Origin: Alphaproteobacteria bacterium
GTDB lineage: Bacteria > Pseudomonadota > Alphaproteobacteria > CAISOG01
Direction of reading: 5' to 3'
Assembly (NCBI GenBank): GCA_018883285.1
Contig: VEQJ01000063.1
Location: 1 to 6,643 of the forward strand
Length of the DNA stretch: 6,643 nucleotides
Shown: positions 1 to 6,379 of the stretch, piece after piece
Numbering within the stretch: position 1 is the stretch's first letter
How the letters are laid out: each line of letters opens with the position of its first letter
The notes under the pieces: generated by a model
What the model was told of the DNA's origin: nothing
The model's database searches: none
Seen by the model: only the letters and a program-made list of their open reading frames with translations
Made by a program: the position numbers and the translations under genes

Positions 1-75
1 TGCTTTTCTTCATTTGAAACAATGGCGTGGAATTGCCACGCGATACCTTAAAAACACAAAATCTTTCCTCGCCGC

Positions 76-106
76 TGTCCACATCCGATGCATCATTATG
101 TGGGCA
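76..106 (-). terminator. Inverted repeat downstream of the unknown gene, possible weak terminator
   Basis: TGTCCACAT (76-84) and ATGTGGGCA (98-106) form a 9-bp stem with one G-U type pair and a 13-base loop, 18 bases beyond the stop of the minus-strand gene at 124. Read on the minus strand, no U-run follows the stem directly; a T-rich stretch (complement of 48-64) comes about 11 bases later. It could be a poor intrinsic terminator or an RNA 3' stabilising stem. A second small hairpin (GCGTGG 25-30 / CCACGC 36-41) lies further out. Nothing else is recognisable in 1-123. Confidence 0.25.
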
Positions 107-123
107 AAAATCTCGTGACTACA

Positions 124-2043
124 CTATCTAAAATCTTTCCATGTTTGGGGTAAATCTTCTTTAAGTTTTCCAACCGCTTTAAACCCTCTCTTACCAATCC
201 ATCCTAGTTCTATCAATGCATTTTGGAAAAACCTGATTGGTGCCGTGCGGTCAATTTTTACCTTCGTGCTATTATCATTGGGTTTACCACTAAGATTTGC
301 ATAATACCCCAGAGCAAAAGCTACGTTCCCGATAGTCAAGGGAACCAATCCCTCAAGCGCAGCTGCCTGCCCACCATGAATCATCGGCCATAAAGTACCC
401 ACATTAGCGGCTACGGCTATGCAGGCGACAGGAAGCCTGTTAAGCGCTCCTACTTGAAGCATTGACCATTGGGCAAGTAAGCTACCACCAGCGGCGATTC
501 CATATCCAAGATCAGCGGTTTCAGGAGGGATGATGCCCGCGACAGATCCAGCTATCATCATCCCTCCCGTGAATTGCAAAGCGGGTGCTGCGTACCTCGC
601 CCCAATATCCAGCCCTAGCCCTAAGGCTCCCCAGCTTTTTTGATGATTATCAACTTGCTGATTTAATGCCTTTTTTCTCCGATTATGTCCATCATGGGTA
701 GCTATTATCATGTTTTCGAGAGCAAGTTTTTGCGACGTGTTAATAAACTGTGATTCTCTGTTCAAGCCCAGCCAATGGAAGAGGGCAACAGCAGGATCAA
801 TTTCATATTTGGGAGGTATGGTAGATTTTTTAGGTCTTAAAATTATTGGGTTAGGGAGTTCTGGGTGCTGATCGGGCAACATATTGCGCTGCAGCCTTTC
901 CCCTCCAAAGATCGCATAATATCTTGCAAGATGTATCGTTTTAATATCATTTTGTTCACTTGCCCACAATAAAAAATCTAAACCGTCTTGAATAGGATAA
1001 AAAATATATTTTGCTGCGGGAACACGCACCCCAGTTATTGGATTAATTGCTACCTCTTTACCTCCAGCTATCCGATCTATCCACTTTGTAAGCGCTGCGG
1101 CTATCCCCTCTTTTGAATCTATAACAGTCTCGTCTATAATTTCTTTTAGTCTTTTATTTTTTAGAGAATTTATAAATTCGCTCTTTCCATTGATGCCAAG
1201 TTCAGAAAGTGCTGCTCGTAAATTAGAAGTGTAATGATTATAATCATCCATAGCTTTCATTGATTTTCTTGCGATTTTTTCGATATATTTTGTAACATCT
1301 TTATCGCAATTATCATTATAAAAACGCAGAAGATTCCAGCCAAGAGAAGCATGTAGACTAATAGGAGGTGGTGCGCTTTGTTCTCCATCTTTAAAGGCCT
1401 CGGAGGCAACCCGCCCTGTCGGCTCACCAAAGACAGCCTCATCAGAATCATGCCATTGTGCTATTTCAGAGAATGACTTTCTAAGTTCATTGCTGAAAAA
1501 TCTTTGATTGCTATTGCTATTGCTATTGTTTTTCTTTTCAAGAAGCTCTTCTAAACAAAGGAATTTAAATAGTAAATCGGTTGTGTGGGTGGCGACATCT
1601 CGCTGATCCGCCATGTAAATATTTACATTGGTTGCAGCGCGGATAACTCCCTGAAGTCGTGAAAACACCTTGCCTTTAACGGGATAAACACTAGCAAAAT
1701 TCGTGATGCCAAATTCTTTATCAAAAAAATGCAGAACTTTTTCCCATTCCTTTGCCGTTCTCTGTCTGCGTTTGTCGGGATTGACTTTTTTTGATCCGTG
1801 AACCCACGCCTGAAGAACCGCTTGGCAATAAGTAAATTCAGCCCATGGAGATTGCTCACGATCCATTCTTGGAAATCGGCGTGAAGCCTCATCATAGTGC
1901 GCCTCTACCCATTGTTGTGGAATGCGTAAACTATTTCTTAGTTCGTTGGCCAGCGCGACAACGCGAGTAAGCTTTAAATCCCCAAGCGGGGATGAATGCT
2001 CCTGTGTTATTGACGAAAAATAGCGAGCGGCAGAACTGGTCAT
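124..2043 (-). CDS. Hypothetical protein, 639 residues, with hydrophobic C-terminal membrane block
   Basis: I do not recognise this protein or any catalytic motif in it. Residues 1-470 look soluble and mostly helical, rich in charged and aromatic residues (for example around 95-115 and 240-300), with no N-terminal signal peptide. A low-complexity Asn-Ser run (about 172-179) comes from a hexanucleotide repeat. Residues about 472-585 are strongly hydrophobic and Gly/Ala-rich and could hold three or four membrane segments (about 472-504, 513-533, 536-556, 560-582). A polar, basic tail of about 50 residues follows. The ATG at 2043 is preceded immediately by an in-frame TAA, so the frame cannot begin further upstream with this reading; no good Shine-Dalgarno sequence is visible before it. 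The gene lies downstream of folP on the same strand but behind a 302-base spacer, so it is probably transcribed on its own. The DNA is AT-richer than ispA-folP, which hints at acquisition by transfer. A membrane-inserting effector or toxin-like protein is possible from the layout, but that is a guess. The long open frame makes it a convincing gene; the function is open. Confidence 0.8.
   Translation of the reverse strand: MTSSAARYFSSITQEHSSPLGDLKLTRVVALANELRNSLRIPQQWVEAHYDEASRRFPRMDREQSPWAEFTYCQAVLQAWVHGSKKVNPDKRRQRTAKEWEKVLHFFDKEFGITNFASVYPVKGKVFSRLQGVIRAATNVNIYMADQRDVATHTTDLLFKFLCLEELLEKKNNSNSNSNQRFFSNELRKSFSEIAQWHDSDEAVFGEPTGRVASEAFKDGEQSAPPPISLHASLGWNLLRFYNDNCDKDVTKYIEKIARKSMKAMDDYNHYTSNLRAALSELGINGKSEFINSLKNKRLKEIIDETVIDSKEGIAAALTKWIDRIAGGKEVAINPITGVRVPAAKYIFYPIQDGLDFLLWASEQNDIKTIHLARYYAIFGGERLQRNMLPDQHPELPNPIILRPKKSTIPPKYEIDPAVALFHWLGLNRESQFINTSQKLALENMIIATHDGHNRRKKALNQQVDNHQKSWGALGLGLDIGARYAAPALQFTGGMMIAGSVAGIIPPETADLGYGIAAGGSLLAQWSMLQVGALNRLPVACIAVAANVGTLWPMIHGGQAAALEGLVPLTIGNVAFALGYYANLSGKPNDNSTKVKIDRTAPIRFFQNALIELGWIGKRGFKAVGKLKEDLPQTWKDFR
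1507..1528. repeat. Hexanucleotide tandem repeat (ATTGCT, about 3.7 copies) inside the unknown gene
   Basis: ATTGCT is repeated from 1507 to 1528. On the coding (minus) strand this gives AGCAAT units and encodes alternating Ser-Asn at residues about 173-179. The unit is two codons long, so slippage would add or remove Asn-Ser pairs without breaking the frame. It sits in a region that looks like a flexible linker. Confidence 0.7.
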
Positions 2044-2172
2044 TTATGCTGGATTTTTGTATGAGTTGTTTAAATTAATAACATGATGACTTGTGTCTCT
2101 TGTCTTGGTAGATAACAAAACCTTAAGGAATTTTTGGCAGGTATCAGTCATAAAACGACAATCAATAGGATG

Positions 2173-2260
2173 TTAACTTTTTGTTAATTAACAGTCCCCA
2201 TTGGGGGTGTCAACAAAAACTTTGTTGGGGATATACTGTATTTTTTGAAAAAGTATCCCC
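2173..2260. repeat. Cluster of adjacent and overlapping inverted repeats in the folP-to-unknown-gene spacer
   Basis: In 88 bases I can trace TTAAC/GTTAA (2173-2177/2183-2187), the perfect palindrome TGTTAATTAACA (2182-2193), CCCC/GGGG inside 2191-2210, the perfect 7-bp stem CAACAAA/TTTGTTG (2211-2217/2221-2227), and GGGGATA/TATCCCC (2227-2233/2254-2260). TCCCCA (2195-2200) can also pair with TGGGGA (2226-2231), so some of these pairings exclude each other. The rest of the 302-base spacer holds no gene I can support. This may be a leader RNA structure, operator sites, or the remains of a small mobile repeat. Confidence 0.55.
2185..2213 (-). promoter_or_regulatory. Possible sigma70-type promoter for the unknown gene
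   Basis: On the minus strand a perfect TTGACA (complement of 2208-2213) is followed after 17 bases by TAATTA (2185-2190), a poor -10 match lying within the palindrome TGTTAATTAACA. Transcription would begin near 2178 and leave a leader of roughly 135 bases before the ATG at 2043. The -35 is good, but the -10 is weak enough that this stays tentative. A regulator bound at the palindrome would block it. Confidence 0.3.
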
Positions 2261-2311
2261 CGCAACGTTACTCTTTTGCCAAAACATAAGAAGTTTTTGG
2301 GTTGCAGGCCA

Positions 2312-2335
2312 GCGGGGTTAATGCAAAACCACCGC
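2312..2335 (-). terminator. folP: Hairpin just downstream of folP, possible terminator
   Basis: Read on the minus strand, GCGGTGGTT pairs with AACCCCGC (complement of 2327-2335 and 2312-2319), giving 8 bp with one bulged T and a 7-base loop. It begins 10 bases after the folP stop. No U-run follows directly, so it may end transcription only with Rho or may protect the 3' end of the mRNA. Confidence 0.35.
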
Positions 2336-2345
2336 CCCCTAGTTT

Positions 2346-3182
2346 TTACGCAGCGGCGGGCGAATCGGCCTGGTGGATGGCGTGCCAGACTTTTAGGGCT
2401 TGGACGGTTTCGGCGACATCATGAACCCTAAGGATGTGGGCGCCCCGTTGCACCGCCCACAGGGTTGCCGCCAATCCGCCCGCCAACCGATGCTGCGGCG
2501 ATTCATTCTTACTAAGTTTGGCGATAAAGCTTTTGCGCGATACCCCCAACAGGGTGGGATAGCCATGGGCGACCAGGCGATCAAAATGGTTCAGCAGGCA
2601 AAGATTGTGCTCCACGCTTTTGCCAAAGCCAATCCCAGGATCCAGGGCGATACGGTCTTTAGGAATCCCGCCCGCCTGACAGGCCTCGGCACGCTGCAGC
2701 AAAAAGTCCACCACCTCTGTCACCACATCCGTATAGCGGGGGGCATCCTGCATCGACTGCGGCTGCCCCTGCATATGCATCAACACCACATGCGCCTGGT
2801 ATCGGGCAATCAGGTCGATGCATTCGGGCGACTGGGTGGCGGCAGAAATGTCGTTGATGATGTGCGCGCCCGCCGCCAGCGCCGCCTCCATCACGGGTAA
2901 TTGGCGGGTGTCAACCGATACGATAGCCCCCGTCGCCACCAGCCCCTGCACCACGGGCAAAACCCGCGCCAACTCCTCCTCCACGCTGACCGCCGCCGCG
3001 CCAGGGCGGGTGGATTCCCCGCCAACATCGATGATGTCCGCCCCCTGTTCGCGCAAATACAGGCCGTGGGAAACGGCGCGGGCGGGTGCCAAAAAGCTGC
3101 CCCCATCCGAAAAGCTGTCAGGGGTAACATTGACGATGCCCATGATGATGGGCAGGGCGCGGGGGGCAAACAGACTGGTCAT
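2346..3182 (-). CDS. folP: Dihydropteroate synthase
   Basis: Condenses 6-hydroxymethyl-7,8-dihydropterin diphosphate with p-aminobenzoate to 7,8-dihydropteroate in the cytoplasm, the folate step blocked by sulfonamides. The 278 residues match the usual family length and the TIM-barrel motifs are all present in order: MGIVNVTPDSFSDGG (14-28), GGESTRPGA (54-62), SVDTRQ (89-94), NDIS (110-113), LMHMQGQPQSMQ (134-145), DPGIGFGKS (181-189), GVSRKSFI (213-220) and RVHDV (252-256). The diphosphate-binding Asn18, Arg253 and His254, the Lys217 of the SRKS loop and the STRP loop are intact. The start at 3182 places the first motif at residue 14, as expected; the Shine-Dalgarno match is weak. It begins 23 bases after the ispA stop, so translation probably depends on the shared transcript. 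The usual partner glmM is not downstream. The Gln in GQPQSMQ, where many relatives have GTP, is a mild variation. No truncation is seen. Confidence 0.96.
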   Translation of the reverse strand: MTSLFAPRALPIIMGIVNVTPDSFSDGGSFLAPARAVSHGLYLREQGADIIDVGGESTRPGAAAVSVEEELARVLPVVQGLVATGAIVSVDTRQLPVMEAALAAGAHIINDISAATQSPECIDLIARYQAHVVLMHMQGQPQSMQDAPRYTDVVTEVVDFLLQRAEACQAGGIPKDRIALDPGIGFGKSVEHNLCLLNHFDRLVAHGYPTLLGVSRKSFIAKLSKNESPQHRLAGGLAATLWAVQRGAHILRVHDVAETVQALKVWHAIHQADSPAAA

Positions 3183-3205
3183 GAATGGATAAACGGCATG
3201 CCCGC

Positions 3206-4165
3206 TTAGCTACGGCGGGTCACGATGTGGCGCGCCAAATCCTTAAGGTTGTCGGCGCCGCTATCAAAATAGGATAGGTTAGAAATGGCCTGCTCAGCCA
3301 GCACATTGGCCTGTTGCCGTGCGCGTTCCAATCCCATAATGCTGACCAGCGTGGCCTTAGCGGCCTTGCGATCCTGATCGGTCTTTTTGCCCATATCAAC
3401 CTCCCGCCCCTCAACATCCAACAGATCGTCGGTCAACTGAAAGGCCAGCCCCAAATTTTGGGCATAGGCGCTTAAGGCCTGGCGGGCAGAATCCGAAGCC
3501 TTACCCAACACCGCCCCCGCCTGACAGGCAAAGGCCATAATCATGCCCGTCTTTAACCGTTGCATGCGGGTGATTTGGGTAGCATCAAGCGGCTGCCCCT
3601 CACCCAAAATATCCAGCATTTGTCCGCCCACCATGCCATGGGGGCCCGCGGCAATCGCCAAGTCGCGCACCAATTCCGCCCGCACATTGCCATCGCCGTG
3701 TGTTTCCTCATCCGCCAACAGCTGAAAGGCATAGGTCAACAGGCCATCACCCGCCAAAATCGCGGTAGCCTCATCAAAGGCCACATGCACGGTCGGCTGC
3801 CCACGGCGCAACGGGCTGTTATCCATCGCGGGCAAATCATCGTGAATCAGGGAATAGCAGTGCACCATCTCCACCACCGCAGCCACCCGCAAGGCGCGAT
3901 CCTCCGACACATGGAACAGATTGGCGCTTTCCAACACCAAAAAGGGGCGCAACCGTTTGCCTGGTGACAGGCTGGCATAGCGGATCGCATCGTACAGCCG
4001 CGCCTCCTCCCCCATGGCGACGGGCAACAAATTGTCTAAGGTTGCCTGCACCCGCGCCGCCGCCTGATTCAGGCGATCAAGAAAGGCCGGCGATGGTGGT
4101 GGGACGGCACCATCCACGTTTGCGCGTTCAGAACTGTTGTTGTTGCTGCTGACTAACCGGATCAT
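3206..4165 (-). CDS. ispA: Polyprenyl synthetase, farnesyl-diphosphate synthase type
   Basis: Adds isopentenyl diphosphate to dimethylallyl and geranyl diphosphate to make farnesyl diphosphate, the precursor of quinone side chains, undecaprenyl phosphate and hopanoid-type lipids. The first Asp-rich motif is DDLPAMD (109-115, the DDx4D form of bacterial IspA enzymes) followed by RRGQPT (120-125). The second is DDLLD (246-250). GKRLRP (69-74) is the isopentenyl-diphosphate site, and GMVGGQMLDI (177-186) and KTG (205-207) are further family landmarks. Tyr104, five residues before the first Asp, fits a C15 product of the bacterial type. The 319 residues are slightly longer than usual because of a Ser/Asn-rich N-terminal extension (about 6-12), partly encoded by a short GTT repeat. 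The start at 4165 is supported by AAGGA six bases upstream. The gene leads a two-gene unit with folP. The common alphaproteobacterial neighbours xseB and dxs are not next to it; an insertion sequence lies upstream instead. Confidence 0.95.
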   Translation of the reverse strand: MIRLVSSNNNSSERANVDGAVPPPSPAFLDRLNQAAARVQATLDNLLPVAMGEEARLYDAIRYASLSPGKRLRPFLVLESANLFHVSEDRALRVAAVVEMVHCYSLIHDDLPAMDNSPLRRGQPTVHVAFDEATAILAGDGLLTYAFQLLADEETHGDGNVRAELVRDLAIAAGPHGMVGGQMLDILGEGQPLDATQITRMQRLKTGMIMAFACQAGAVLGKASDSARQALSAYAQNLGLAFQLTDDLLDVEGREVDMGKKTDQDRKAAKATLVSIMGLERARQQANVLAEQAISNLSYFDSGADNLKDLARHIVTRRS

Positions 4166-4319
4166 CGGACGTCCTTTGTTGGATTAAGAAATGGGGCACA
4201 GATCATGCCATAAGTTGGCGACTGTAACACAAATTTTGGGTGAGCTAAAGCCAGATTGTGGGGAAAAGTCCTGCGGGAAAAAAGATTAAGGGCGCGTTCG
4301 CTAGAGCCCAACCCACCTC
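4166..4319. other. Upstream region of ispA, cut off by the insertion sequence
   Basis: These 154 bases hold no gene. They must contain the ispA promoter, reading leftward, unless that promoter was displaced by the insertion. I see only loose matches (for example TACAGT on the minus strand, complement of 4221-4226, as a -10) and do not call a promoter. The sequence ends abruptly at the TGT that begins the IS. Confidence 0.5.
4172..4176 (-). promoter_or_regulatory. ispA: Ribosome binding site of ispA
   Basis: The minus strand reads AAAGGAC; the core AAGGA ends six bases before the ATG at 4165. It decides for this start rather than an internal one and so for the Ser/Asn-rich N-terminal extension. 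Confidence 0.7.
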
Positions 4320-4345
4320 TGTCCAAGTTCAGATAGATGTGAGAC
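4320..4345 (+). repeat. Left terminal inverted repeat of the IS481-like element
   Basis: TGT...GTTCAG followed by AGATGTGAGAC aligns with the complement of 5493-5517 (TGT...GTTCAG then ATATGAGAC), with a 3-base divergent patch after TGT, one indel and a few mismatches. Weaker similarity continues inward through GGTGGTGGTGGG on this side and GGAGGAGGTGGGGG on the complement of the right end. Confidence 0.75.
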
Positions 4346-4359
4346 GTGATGGTGGTGGT

Positions 4360-4425
4360 GGGTGAGGTAAGTGTTGGTAAGTCGCAGACTTATCACCGCT
4401 TGCCTCACCCTTTTTTTGCTTTTTT
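4360..4425 (+). terminator. Strong intrinsic terminator inside the IS left end, ahead of the transposase gene
   Basis: Arms 4360-4383 and 4387-4410 pair over 24 positions with one mismatch and three G-U pairs around a 3-base loop (GCA). They are followed at once by seven T, GC and six T (4411-4425). This is a textbook Rho-independent terminator oriented toward the transposase gene. It would stop transcripts entering from the chromosome on the left, so it probably guards the element against readthrough-driven transposition. A second stem, CTTTTTT/AAAAAAG (4419-4425/4431-4437), overlaps the T-tract and could compete with it. The transposase promoter must lie after the hairpin or be read through it. 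Confidence 0.8.
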
Positions 4426-4468
4426 ACGGCAAAAAAGACTTACTGGAAGGGACGTTCAAACCCAAACC

Positions 4469-4475
4469 AGAGGAG
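4469..4475 (+). promoter_or_regulatory. Ribosome binding site of the IS481-like transposase
   Basis: AGAGGAG ends seven bases before the ATG at 4483, a strong Shine-Dalgarno match that fixes the start. The mRNA leader upstream is occupied by the terminator hairpin. Confidence 0.8.
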
Positions 4476-4482
4476 TCTTTTT

Positions 4483-5508
4483 ATGCAAATCAAAGGCTTG
4501 CACAAAAACATTTATAGACTAAGCGCCTATAGTTTGTCACAAGAAAAATGTGAGGAGCATCGCAAAAAATACGAGCTATCGGTACAAAAATGGCGAAAAC
4601 TCAAGGCTGCTGGCCATGCCGATGCATTCTGCCAGACGATTGTTGGCATCAGCCGTGCCACCTATTACCGTCACGAAAACATTCTAAAACAGCTGGATAA
4701 AGGGATCCCGCCACCAACGCGGCGCCCCAATAAAGTTCGAAAACCTCTGTGGACGCCAGAACAGATTCAATCTGTCCTGCAATTGCGTCGTGAAAATCTA
4801 ACTTATGGCAAGGCAAAAATCGCTGTTATTTTGCAGCGCGCCAACAATATAAACTTAAGCGAGCGTAGCGTTGGTAGAATTCTTAAAAATCTGATGCGTC
4901 GCGGCCTCGTCCAGACCTCTGCTTCCGCGCCAAAAAGCCGAAAAAAACGACGATTTTCTAAGGGGCACGCCCAGCCCTGGAACTATCGCATGAAGGCTTT
5001 AACCCACGGAAATATGGTGCAAATCGACCATATGACTGTCTCCAAAAATGGCCTAACGATGAAGCATTTTCAGGCATGGGATCCTGTCTCAAAATATGTT
5101 TATGCTAATGTCTATTCTAACGCAAAAAGCGCTACCGCCAAAAAGTTTCTGCTAGACCTTATAGAGAACGCGCCGTTCTCCATTCTATCCATTCAAGTCG
5201 ATGGTGGCTCGGAATTTATGAAAGATTTTGAGCTTAGTTGTCAAAATTATCATATCCCTCTCTTTGTCCTGCCGCCAAACCGCCCCCAATACAACGGCGG
5301 CGTCGAACGCGCCAATCGCACCTTCCGCGAAGAATTATACAACAAAAAGAACCTCTTAGCCGACTCCATCACCGCCTTCAGAGCCAATCTCACCCTCGCC
5401 CTCTCCAAATACAACACCTTCCGCCCCCATTCTTCCTGGCGCGGCGCCACCCCTCTCCACTATATTCTTTCTTCCTTCCCCCACCTCCTCCAGTCTCATA
5501 TGTACTGA
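4483..5508 (+). CDS. IS481/IS3-like DDE transposase with integrase core
   Basis: Cuts and joins the ends of the surrounding element. The 341 residues begin with a helix-turn-helix region (about 46-66, ending in ISRATYYRH) and a second winged-helix-like stretch (about 91-140, with LTYGKAKIAVIL and SERSVGRILKNL). A basic linker follows (148-160). The rve catalytic core holds Asp182 (VQIDHM), Asp240 (IQVDGGSEF) and Glu275 (GGVERANRTF). The second Asp and the Glu are separated by 34 residues, as expected in this superfamily. The C-terminal NTFRPHSSWRGATPL matches the usual tail of such enzymes. The last codons lie inside the right inverted repeat and the stop is nine bases before the end of the element. 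All catalytic residues, the start and the Shine-Dalgarno sequence are present, so it may be active. No frameshift or internal stop is seen. Confidence 0.92.
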   Translation: MQIKGLHKNIYRLSAYSLSQEKCEEHRKKYELSVQKWRKLKAAGHADAFCQTIVGISRATYYRHENILKQLDKGIPPPTRRPNKVRKPLWTPEQIQSVLQLRRENLTYGKAKIAVILQRANNINLSERSVGRILKNLMRRGLVQTSASAPKSRKKRRFSKGHAQPWNYRMKALTHGNMVQIDHMTVSKNGLTMKHFQAWDPVSKYVYANVYSNAKSATAKKFLLDLIENAPFSILSIQVDGGSEFMKDFELSCQNYHIPLFVLPPNRPQYNGGVERANRTFREELYNKKNLLADSITAFRANLTLALSKYNTFRPHSSWRGATPLHYILSSFPHLLQSHMY

Positions 5509-5517
5509 ACCTATACA
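5455..5517 (+). repeat. Direct repeat copy 1: right end of the IS481-like element
   Basis: These 63 bases match 6380-6442 with a single difference (G at 5502, C at 6427). They contain the last 17 codons and stop of the transposase and the right inverted repeat (5493-5517). Identity stops exactly at the final base of the IS on one side and inside the transposase gene on the other. Confidence 0.9.
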
Positions 5518-6378
5518 CGTGCCATCCTCTCTCTTTCGTCCAAGCTTAATTGTTGATACTGTCTCATCTGCAACGCCTTTCTGTGCTCGTTTTTCCAACT
5601 TACACTTTAAGGTGTTGCACTTCATTTTAGAACCTGGTGTTGGCAGGCCATAAAGCTGATAAAAGCGCGCAGCTTTTTTAAGATTATGGGCGATAGCTGC
5701 GAGGCCTAGATGCGCGGCATTCATCGCAAGGCCGATAAACCGCGTGCGCCGCAGGCCGTAGCGCTCTTTATACGCCGCAAACTGATGCTCGATTTTCGCC
5801 CGTGTCACGCCAACTTCCTGGTTCCAGTCATGATCGGCCTGCGTCAGTTTTTGGTGCCGACAGCCCTTGCGCTGCACACGATTTTCGATGCCACGCGCGG
5901 CCAGTTGCGCGCGCCCTTTCTTGCTGTCATACGCGCTGTCAGCGTACAGCGGCACCTCCTTCCCGGTCAGCAACGCCGCGCGTTTGTTGCCGTCGTAGAC
6001 CTGGCCTGAGGTCCCTTCCTGCTTCATGATAAACCCGCCTTCATCGCCGTTGGCGTGCACCTTGTACCCGTAGGTTGCGGCCTCTTTGCCACGCGCGTTT
6101 TTCTTCACGCACCAGCCCGCTTGCCCGTCCTTCGTCTCGCCCTGCGTTTGATGCGCCTCCACAATCGTCGCATCCATGATGCTCACCTGACCCTGCGCAA
6201 TGATGATGCCCTTGGTCATCAGCTGCGCGTTGATGTCATCAAGCAGATTCGACCAGATTTTATGCGCCGCCAGCCTGCGCCGAAACCGGCTGATCCTGTC
6301 GTGCGACGGCGGCTGTGCATCCGCCGCCAGCCCGCAAAATCGCCGAAACAAAAGGTCGCGCGCCAACAGCGATTCCAT
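5518..6378 (-). pseudogene. IS5-family transposase, N-terminally truncated, no stop of its own
   Basis: The 287 codons are open throughout. They show the IS5-type core: FRRFCGL and HDRISRFRRRL near the beginning, first catalytic Asp69 in SIMDATIVEAH, second Asp147 in LYADSAYDS, and Glu197 in RAKIEHQF, followed by YKERYGLRRTRFIG. Intact relatives have about 70-90 more residues ahead of the first motif; here that part is gone and the frame meets a TAG two codons before the ATG at 6378. At the other end the frame runs past 5518 into the antisense of the neighbouring IS without a stop, so the natural C-terminus may also be lost. A GGAGG sits directly against the ATG, too close for efficient initiation. 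The last 40 or so residues (after FYQLYG) are basic and not clearly part of the family core. The catalytic triad is intact but the protein is almost certainly inactive. Confidence 0.85.
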
Positions 6379-6379
6379 C
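5518..6379 (-). mobile_element. Internal fragment of an IS5-family element
   Basis: Only transposase-coding sequence is left; I cannot find IS5 terminal inverted repeats on either side. Both borders coincide with IS481-like right-end sequence: the outer end at 5517/5518, and an internal break in that IS at 6379/6380. The fragment therefore seems to have been cut on both sides by events involving the IS481-like element. Confidence 0.75.

Larger units (their letters stand above)
4320..5517 (+). mobile_element. IS481/IS3-like insertion sequence, structurally complete, 1198 bp
   Basis: The element runs from TGTCCAAGTTCAG at 4320 to CTGAACCTATACA ending at 5517. The ends match as imperfect inverted repeats and both begin 5'-TGT, as is usual in the IS481 family. 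The right boundary is independently fixed: a second copy of the same end (6380-6442) is identical up to exactly the corresponding base and then diverges. It carries one transposase gene that runs into the right inverted repeat. I see no target duplication: the left flank ends in cacctc and the right flank starts cgtgcc. The element may have been rearranged after insertion. IS481 or a related single-frame rve group is the best family guess; IS3 is less likely because there is no separate orfA or frameshift. Confidence 0.82.

Noticed and set aside
1257..1895. Shorter minus-strand frames inside the unknown gene
   Set aside because: Both are in other frames of a continuous 639-codon gene and have no independent support.
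2400..3209. Plus-strand open frames across folP
   Set aside because: They are overlapping frames opposite a clear, motif-complete folP in GC-rich DNA and have no recognisable motifs or ribosome binding sites.
3543..4152. Plus-strand open frames across ispA
   Set aside because: They lie opposite a motif-complete ispA and are explained by its GC-rich codon pattern; the products are Pro/His/Arg-rich and unlike real proteins.
4255..4267. DnaA-box-like TTTTCCCCACA on the minus strand near 4257
   Set aside because: Single and imperfect match to the box consensus, with no cluster or AT-rich unwinding region; not an origin.
5238..5549. Plus-strand 103-residue frame overlapping the transposase 3' end
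   Set aside because: Out-of-frame reading of the transposase gene, Pro/Arg-rich with no motif.
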